Origin: Calendula officinalis | Taxonomy: Eukaryota; Streptophyta; Magnoliopsida; Asterales; Asteraceae | Direction: 5' to 3' | DNA length: 64,000 bases | Assembly (NCBI GenBank): GCA_963853835.1 | Contig: OY970820.1 | Span: 24,183,873-24,247,872, forward strand | Part shown: positions 57,208 through 64,000 of the stretch, piece by piece | Position numbering within the stretch: the first letter of the stretch is position 1 | How the letters are laid out: every line of letters begins with the position of its first letter | Notes under the pieces: model-generated | What the model saw: the letters and a program-made list of their open reading frames with translations, nothing else | Database searches by the model: none | Told to the model about the DNA's origin: nothing | Position numbers and translations under genes: made by a program

Positions 57208-58218
57208 ATGGCAGCAACAAACGTGATTGCGACAACAAGTACCAACAATCTCTCACTTCGCTCAATCCTCGAAAAAGACAAGTCGACTGGGTCAAACTTT
57301 CTCAACTGGGAGCGCAATCTTCGTATAGTGCTCAGGCATGAGAGAAAGTGGTATGTCTTGGAGAGAGCAGTACCAAACACCCCTGCTGTTAATGCCAGAG
57401 CTGAAATGAGGCAAGCTTATGATAAGCATGTCAGTGATGAACTCGATGTGAGTTGTCTGATGCTAGCCACTATGAGTCCTGAGTTACAAGCGGGACTTAT
57501 GGATGTGCCTGCATTTGAGATGATCCAACAACTTAGGGATTCATTTCAAGAGCAAGATCGCACTGAGAGGTTTGACATCAATCGAGCCTTCAACTCTTGC
57601 AAGATGGTCAAAGGAACGCCGGTGAGTGCCCACGTCATGAAAATGAAAGGACACATGGATCACCTCGCTAGACTTGATCACCCCATACCGTTGCAAATGG
57701 CAACAGATACTATACTCAACTCGTTGTCTGATGACTACAAGTCTTTTGTGGTCAACTACAACATGCATAATATGGAGAAATCCATTGCTGAGCTACATTC
57801 CATGCTCAAGATAGTTGAGTTGAGTTTGGGGACCAAATCTAAGGACGTTCTCTTGATCGGTAACAGCGGTGGCGGTGGAAAGAAGAGAAAAGGGCATGGT
57901 GGTAAAGGAAAGGGTAAAACCTATCCTAACCAAGGAGTGTCAAATGGTAAAGGTGTCAAACAAAAGGTCAAGAAGGTTAAGCCTAACACTGCGAGAACCG
58001 AGAACCGGTGCTTCAAGTGTGGTGAGGCTGGGCATTGGAAAAGGAATTGTCCAAAGGGTGCAAGTGGTAGTGGAGGAAACGCAAGTTCCTCAGGTAACAC
58101 AACCACACTTCTTAATCACTTTAAGATACTTGTAAAGTACGTTACGAGTAATCTAACTTTTGCAATCGTTTATTGCAGGAGGAGATGGAAAGTGATAGTG
58201 ACCGGCATGAGATGGTGA
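57208..58218 (+). CDS. gag protein of TR-GAG 2
   Basis: A 336-residue open frame. In LTR elements gag forms the cytoplasmic particle and binds the RNA. Residues about 25-205 resemble Copia UBN2-type gag (FLNWERNLRI, LNSLSDDYKSFVVNY). A Lys/Gly-rich linker follows, then an intact CCHC zinc knuckle with C268, C271, H276 and C281 (CFKCGEAGHWKRNC). The last ~45 residues are unlike a gag. A GT (after TCCTCAG near 58099) and an AG (TTATTGCAG near 58179) could remove an intron and give an earlier stop, but TR-GAG 1 does not keep that AG. The ATG follows an AG, as in the related elements. It is the only apparently intact retroelement gag in the window. Confidence 0.85.
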   Translation: MAATNVIATTSTNNLSLRSILEKDKSTGSNFLNWERNLRIVLRHERKWYVLERAVPNTPAVNARAEMRQAYDKHVSDELDVSCLMLATMSPELQAGLMDVPAFEMIQQLRDSFQEQDRTERFDINRAFNSCKMVKGTPVSAHVMKMKGHMDHLARLDHPIPLQMATDTILNSLSDDYKSFVVNYNMHNMEKSIAELHSMLKIVELSLGTKSKDVLLIGNSGGGGKKRKGHGGKGKGKTYPNQGVSNGKGVKQKVKKVKPNTARTENRCFKCGEAGHWKRNCPKGASGSGGNASSSGNTTTLLNHFKILVKYVTSNLTFAIVYCRRRWKVIVTGMRW

Positions 58219-60620
58219 TGATCCCACGAGCACCAAGTTTTTTATAATTCAGTTTTTTGTGGATTCGTTTTAAACAATTTTACTTTATTGTTTGGATAAT
58301 TTTATTTCTGTTAAAACAAGTTTTATTTTGGTTTTAAATAAATTTCGAATCCATGGTTGAATTATATTGTGTGCATGTGTGATAATTACACTAGTCAAGG
58401 TTTATGACTAGATTGTAAGTCAAATTTTGATTTACTTATATTTCATGTTTTATATATTTGTTTGATTGTTGTATAAATAATGTCTTGATAGCTCAAGGTA
58501 TATAGATACTAGTAATTAGAAAGTTTTTCTAATGAAAGTATTTAAAAGTTTTATGGAAGCATAAGGTTCAAGAGTTATTGATCTTAGTTAAAACATCTTA
58601 AGTAATAGTCATTACTTATGATAGAAAGTTTTAAAGTATTAGTATTAATATAGTATGATTATATTGGATATAATCAAGATAGACTTTAAAGGGTATTATT
58701 ACAAGTCTTTTATACTTGTAATAAAGGTTTTAATGAGGTCATAATTCCCTAATAGGAATAATTTGATATTCGTATAATCCAAGTAAAATGACTTAGACAT
58801 TAAATGACTCTTAAAAGGGACAAACTATATTAAAGTATTTAAGAATTAAAAGGTATTATTGCAAGTCTTTTATACTTGTAATAAATACAATATTTAATCA
58901 AGTCATAATTCCCTAATAGGAATAATGGATATTTGAGAAATCCAAGTAATGACTTTGGCATTAAATAAGATTCTTAAAAGAATACTAATGTGTTTAAGAA
59001 TTGGAAGTATCGTTTCAAGTGTTTCATACTTGCTAGATACAGTAATCAATAAAGATCATAATTCCCTAAACAGGAATGTTGGATATTCGCAAATCCAAAG
59101 GATGATCTTAATTATAGAATTCTTAAAAGATTAAACTACAATTGACTAGGTCAAAGTAATTTAAGAGATGCTTAAGTTCCATAAAAGTAAGTGGGAGCTA
59201 AGACTAACGTAATTCATTAAAGATGTTAGTGAATTCAGTAAGTTAGTAAGACATTAACAACAAGGTTTTACCAAGTCGTTAGCCAAAGAGTTAAGAGAAA
59301 TAATAAATGATCATTGATTAGATTATTGCAAAACAAATAGCGTGATCACAAGTCTTGTAATTAATTATTGCATATCTAATAGGTTGTTAAACACTTCAGT
59401 GGATAACACAATCATTTAAGGAAATTTCTTTAACTAGTAAGAATATCTACAAATCAAGTAACTAAAAGAGGCTTTAGTTACAAGGATAGTTTTATGAATT
59501 CAAGAAAATAAGGAGTTAATTTCCAATCCTCCTATGTTTACCGAATTACGTAAAAGGCAAGACTAGAATATGTTATAGATTGTTGCAAAAACAATATCTA
59601 GCAAAGACAAAAGTAATAGTATTCCTAAATACTCGTCTTATGTCTTTAGTTTAATAGAAATGATTGGTTCAGTGATAAAGTTACAATTAAGTTTGTAAGA
59701 ATCATTAAGTAATCAACACAAACGAAGGGAATAAGTAATGATCCAGTAATAATTCAGTATCTATGTCCAGTGAGGAATAATACTTGAGTTAGTATCATTT
59801 TTATTCAGACTTTGTATGTTTTACATCATCCATGAATAAAAGTCTATTTATTCAAAAAAGATATAAATCCGTGACTACTCGTCTTGGTGGGAACCTTGAT
59901 GGGACGTTAACGTCATCGCGGGATTTGGTGGTAGATTCGAAAGTTCTTCGAAGATAGCTACACAAATTTTGTGTAAACCAAATATCGGTGATATTCTGTT
60001 GGAGGCTCAACGAATATTGGATTGACCATCGTGACAATACTTCGTGGTTGAAAAGTTCAAAAGTATTGTTCACTAGGATTGTCCGTAAGCCTGAGGTATT
60101 TGGTTTAGGATACAATGACTAATTTGCTTTGGTTCAACTCAGACAATTCTGAAATACGTTTGTCATACGAGGAAGATACTGGGTACAAAGGAAGTTGTAT
60201 TTTAAATCGAAATATAACAAGATGGTAATTGCACCTCCTCTTTAGGAGAGATATTTATAGGTCCTTTGACTTGATAAGAAACTGGAAAGTGCACGGCCGT
60301 GCCCAAACGAACTGATCTGTTCTTTGTCGTTTATCACAGCAGTTTGAATCAAGAAGTCATAAAATGATTTCGAATACAGGAGTTGATAATTTCTACCATG
60401 CTCGTATTCGTTATCACAAATATCGCGCTGCAAGGGATAAGCCTAACAACGTTACCCAAGAAGTAAAGACAGAGTGTTCTTTACTAGGAGACGTTATTAA
60501 GAGTTTTTCATAAAACTATACCAAGGGTTACATAAGCTGTTTTTATGGGGTTGGTTACCTACATGCCCATCTAGAAAGGTCACTGTAGCTCGTATCATTA
60601 AGACAAAGGTTACAAACTTG
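58219..60620 (+). other. Non-coding 3' internal region of TR-GAG 2
   Basis: It is collinear with 20050-22560 of TR-GAG 1. No protease, integrase or RT motif was found in any frame. Parts near 59877-60120 and 60290-60620 are well conserved between the copies without a shared open frame. Confidence 0.7.
58691..59135 (+). repeat. Three degenerate ~155-bp tandem repeats in TR-GAG 2
   Basis: Units start near 58691, 58851 and 59004. Each has CAAGTctttTATACTTG-, TTCC...GGAA- and GGATAT...ATCC-type inverted repeats, as in 20633-21080. Confidence 0.7.
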
Positions 60621-60621
60621 C

Positions 60622-60634
60622 ACAAGTGGGAGTC
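60622..60634 (+). other. Polypurine tract of TR-GAG 2
   Basis: ACAAGTGGGAGTC directly before the LTR. Confidence 0.8.
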
Positions 60635-61758
60635 TGAAGGAATTATGTGCACAGTTAGTCAACCTATGATGATACATCCATGCCTACGAAACACTTAAGG
60701 GTCACACCGGTGAGTACATGTAATACGAGCAAGTTATGCAATGATACTACGAAGAGGAATGATTCATAATAGTCATTATGAATCAGTTAAGTATTAAGTT
60801 AAGTTTAACTTATTACTAGATTAGTTTAACTAACTAATTAATACAAGTAGTTGTACGTTTACTAGTTGAGTAAATATACAATGTGTTAATTAAAGGTTAT
60901 CCATGATATGATTTAAAGCTATTAAATCATATAGTAATTGGATAATATTATTGTATAAATTATATAAAGGTTATTATATAATTAACTATTAAAAGTATAA
61001 ATACAAGTGTATAATTTCGTGTATATGGGTACCGAAATTATAGTGTGTTAATACTAGACATTTGATAGTTAGGTGCAATAATAATAAACTAGTTAAACTA
61101 TAAGGGATGGAATTGTTAAAAGGAAGTTTAATTAAAGTTCTAATATTAATTAAACTAGAAGGGTTCTAAGCGTAACTTATTTGTATATAAATAAGAGGCT
61201 TAGGGTAACCCTTATTCCCTTGATACACTTGGACGAAATCTCTCTTGGGAGATTTCGGCCGAACCCTAAGACACCACCACTTGGTGTTCTTCGTTCTTCG
61301 TGTTCTTCGTTCGTTCTTCGTGTTCTTCGAGTTTCGAAGATCCAAGATCGTTGCAAGTGATCATCTAGAGGATCGTTCGTCGTGTTCATCATCAGTGGAC
61401 TTATTTTAAGCATTAACCTAAGGTATGATTCATGGAACGCTCCTTCTTCCTCTCCTCTTGTTCGAAGTCGAACCAAGAACCCTAGGGTTCTTGGTAGTAG
61501 TCGACGAACACACAAGTATGTGTGTGTTCGAGTTATTCGTACAAGGTTTCTTTCTTGTTAACCTAATCTAGTTCGCCAACATCCCAATCCTTTAGGGTTT
61601 AAGAATTAGGTTTAATCCCAGTTCCGCATTTAGGGATTAAATCAGCTAGTTGGTTTTAACCGGTCAAGAACAAGTTCATGTTCTTGGTCAGTATGGTTGA
61701 ACCAAGTAAACTAGGTGGTTGACCCAAGTGGTCGATCAGTGTACAATGAAACCCTACA
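60635..61758 (+). repeat. 3' LTR of TR-GAG 2
   Basis: Begins TGAAGG, ends CCCTACA. It lacks the MITE. Confidence 0.92.
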
Positions 61759-61763
61759 GTACG
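61759..61763. repeat. Target site duplication GTACG, right copy
   Basis: It matches 53238-53242. Confidence 0.92.
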
Positions 61764-61857
61764 TACATACCACCATAGTATTGTATATTGACATCTAAGA
61801 TTCCGGCATCATCGACAAGCATAGGGAGATTTCTGAGACAGTTGAAGTCAGAAGCCT
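61764..61857 (-). pseudogene. LINE 2 ORF1, upstream piece
   Basis: The minus strand reads FNCLRNLPMLVDDAG and then IQYYGGMYV, which joins in frame to the ORF1 remains left of 53238. It stops at 61858 where a new LTR-type sequence starts. Confidence 0.75.
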
Positions 61858-64000
61858 TGTAACACCGCATTTTTTGAAACTATTTTTTTTTCAAATAAGC
61901 ATCTATTTTAGCGTTAATCAAAAGGTTACGGAAGCATTTAGTTTAGTTCCTAATTACGTTAGGTTTACAAGGTTTACAATCCGTGGTCCCACAAAACATT
62001 ACAACCCAAAGTGTTAGTTAAAGGACGGTATTACAAAACTAGGCTCCTTTAACAAAACATTTATAAAACGTATGGTCAAACGCCCCGTCCAAAGCCCGGC
62101 CCGTTTCAAACCTTCCAACCTGAAATGTGTCAAAAAGGGAGGGATTAGCACAAAAGCTAAGTGAATGAATTACTATTACTACCAACTACACTAATCATTA
62201 AACACGGAAGTTAGAAACATCTCCGGTTTGGGTAACCACTTATTTGAGAGGAACGGTGGCATTGCGAGCCTTAAACCGTGGTCGGCCAAAACCACAGTAA
62301 CCGTTAGCGTTGTATCCAACATCCCGGGTAAGCCCCCTTAACCATGCAACGCATACAGGTAAGGCTCAAATACCCTGTTAGTCGATACACTATGCTCAGC
62401 CGTTATCCATCCGACACTGACCTCGTCCCGAATGTGCACATGGTCATGTATGGTATTCCTCTAACATTAGGCATACATATCTAGTAGGCTAGCTACTAAA
62501 AACACCACAAAAAATGTCACAAAGGAGTTCCCAGACGCGAACTGCGAACTAATGTTCGCGTCGGGAACTGATTCGCGAACTACATCACGACTGATACCCC
62601 AATTCTCTGTTGACACTTCCCGATCGCTAAGAGGAGTTCGCGACGCGAACTCCCCAGGTCTGGTAATTTCCTGCGTTTTACTAATTTACCAAAACCAAAT
62701 GGGATTATCGAGACCCGAGTTATAGGTTAAATCCACTCACCGTAACCTTCTCCTTGTCACCAACTCAGTAGTCTAATGTCACTGAGTTGTCCTCCTGTTT
62801 CCTGTGAATCCAAAGGAATACTGAATTAGTATATAATTCCACCAAAATCATAAACAATGTTAAATATATATTTAACACTATCACTTGCACCACATGAATA
62901 ACTAAACACTTACAATATCATATAAGCATGTCATGGTTATGTTACACTTTTGCAATTCAAGTCAAATACAACCAAGCCATATCTAACCAATTTAGCATAT
63001 TACACCCAAAACGGGTCGAGGCCTGAATTTAACTACAACAAGTCAACATATTACAATTTACCAAAATATGTAATTATCATGTTATTGTCATTCACAGTTC
63101 AATTCAACCATACTATACACATTTAGCCAACATTCACATTATATACCCAAACGCGTCAAAACCACATATTTAATTTTAACACTTCCAAGCACAATTACAA
63201 TTGCTAAAGTTATATCATTTAACAATTCATAACTAACTAGTTATTTCAACAAGACAAAACTCCATTTTTGTCACATGACTATCAACTCACCACTTACTAG
63301 TTCATAATTTAAATAAAAACCATCCAAGCATTATAAACTAACATTTTCACCAATTTACATTATAACTTGACAACCACCAAAAATAACATATCTAACATGT
63401 CATTTTAACACATCTAGTCATTTAAGTCATAAAATATACAAGTGACATTTTACACCAACATAACGACTAGTTCACTATTTAAACATAAAATACCAACTAG
63501 CTTTTTAACTAACAATTTTGACCCAACACTATCACTACTAACATATTCAACATGTCATTTAACATAACTAGACATAAAATCCATAAATACCTATCATTGA
63601 CATAATCACACCAACTTATCACAAAACCCATTTACTAGCTTATAGCTTGGACATCAAATCCATACCATCTCTTAACTAACAATTTTATCATTTTAAGTCA
63701 TAATTAACCAAATCAATATTTAACACTACTAATATATTAGTTTAACCTAAACTAACAATTAAACTATAAAACACTTCAAGATTTACACATTTAGTAAAAC
63801 CCACTTTTAAGAAAAATTATATTTGTTATATATTCCCTACCAAACTAAAACCACTCTTATGTTTCTCTTTTCATTTGGTTCTTACGCAACAGCCGTACAA
63901 CCAAACCACCATATTGCTACTTTCTTTTCTTTTATTTTGTCCTAGGCAAGCAACAACAAAAGGAAAATAAATCATATTCTAATTATTTTCTTTTTATCTA
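61858..64000. repeat. LTR-type repeat entering the window edge
   Basis: It starts TGTAACACCGC exactly where LINE 2 similarity stops, like the TGTAACACACC start of the gypsy LTR. The rest is AT-rich and non-coding, with a CG-richer block at about 62520-62660 full of TTCGCG and GCGAAC words, much as in the gypsy LTR. No primer site or coding region is reached before 64000, so class and strand are not settled. Confidence 0.5.

Larger units (their letters stand above)
53243..61758 (+). mobile_element. Non-autonomous gag-only LTR retrotransposon (TR-GAG 2)
   Basis: LTRs of 1448 bp (with a 313-bp MITE inside) and 1124 bp, TGAAGG...CTACA, flank it with TSD GTACG. It has an iMet primer site, a ~2.5-kb leader, a long open gag (57208-58218), about 2.4 kb of non-coding 3' sequence and a polypurine tract. 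No pol gene is present. Apart from the MITE the LTRs differ by few bases, which suggests a fairly recent insertion. It is related to TR-GAG 1 over its whole length. Confidence 0.9.

Noticed and set aside
58099..58188. Intron in the TR-GAG 2 gag
   Set aside because: Possible GT and AG are present, but the acceptor is not kept in TR-GAG 1 and the spliced frame ends at once, so it was not annotated.

Overview
The window looks like nuclear DNA from a repeat-rich flowering plant, most likely a eudicot. It is AT-rich, two intact-looking host genes have plant-specific signatures (a CBF/DREB1 factor and a PEPKR1-like kinase with canonical GT-AG introns), and most of the rest is plant LTR retrotransposons, LINEs and MITEs. 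An Asteraceae-type genome is possible but nothing in the window proves it.

Layout. 1-1000: empty AT-rich DNA. About 1001-6250: a decayed LINE on the minus strand. 6825-6997: a MITE-like inverted repeat. 7212-23752: a gag-only LTR retrotransposon (TR-GAG 1; 5-bp TSD CATTG) carrying a nested minus-strand Ty3/gypsy chromovirus (11393-19811). 23758-29100: the host gene island, with CBF/DREB1 at 25204-25836 (+) and a three-exon PEPKR1-like kinase at 26803-28414 (-). 29571-29784: a Tourist-like MITE. 30233-31111 and 47878-47932: remains of a sorbitol dehydrogenase pseudogene, split by a plus-strand Copia element (31112-47877). That Copia holds a tandem array of a ~6284-bp unit (two full, one partial); each unit fuses a piece of the host Copia to a second, minus-strand Copia. 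47933-48300: a possible CACTA terminus. About 48300-53237: a second decayed LINE (-), split in ORF1 by a second gag-only element (TR-GAG 2, 53243-61758; TSD GTACG) and resuming at 61764-61857. 61858-64000: the start of another LTR-type repeat that runs off the window.

How the parts relate. The two TR-GAG elements have full LTRs, a tRNA-iMet-type primer site and a polypurine tract, but no protease, integrase or reverse transcriptase. Their leader is clearly related to the leader of the pol-bearing minus-strand Copia in the array, although the gag genes differ. Within this leader several stem-loops keep their pairing while their bases change, with near-invariant loops. This points to a conserved cis-acting RNA (packaging, dimerisation or translation) shared by a non-autonomous family and its likely helper. 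It is the most interesting signal in the window and rests on reading by eye, not on a computed model.

No rRNA or tRNA gene, CRISPR array or bacterial-type feature was seen.
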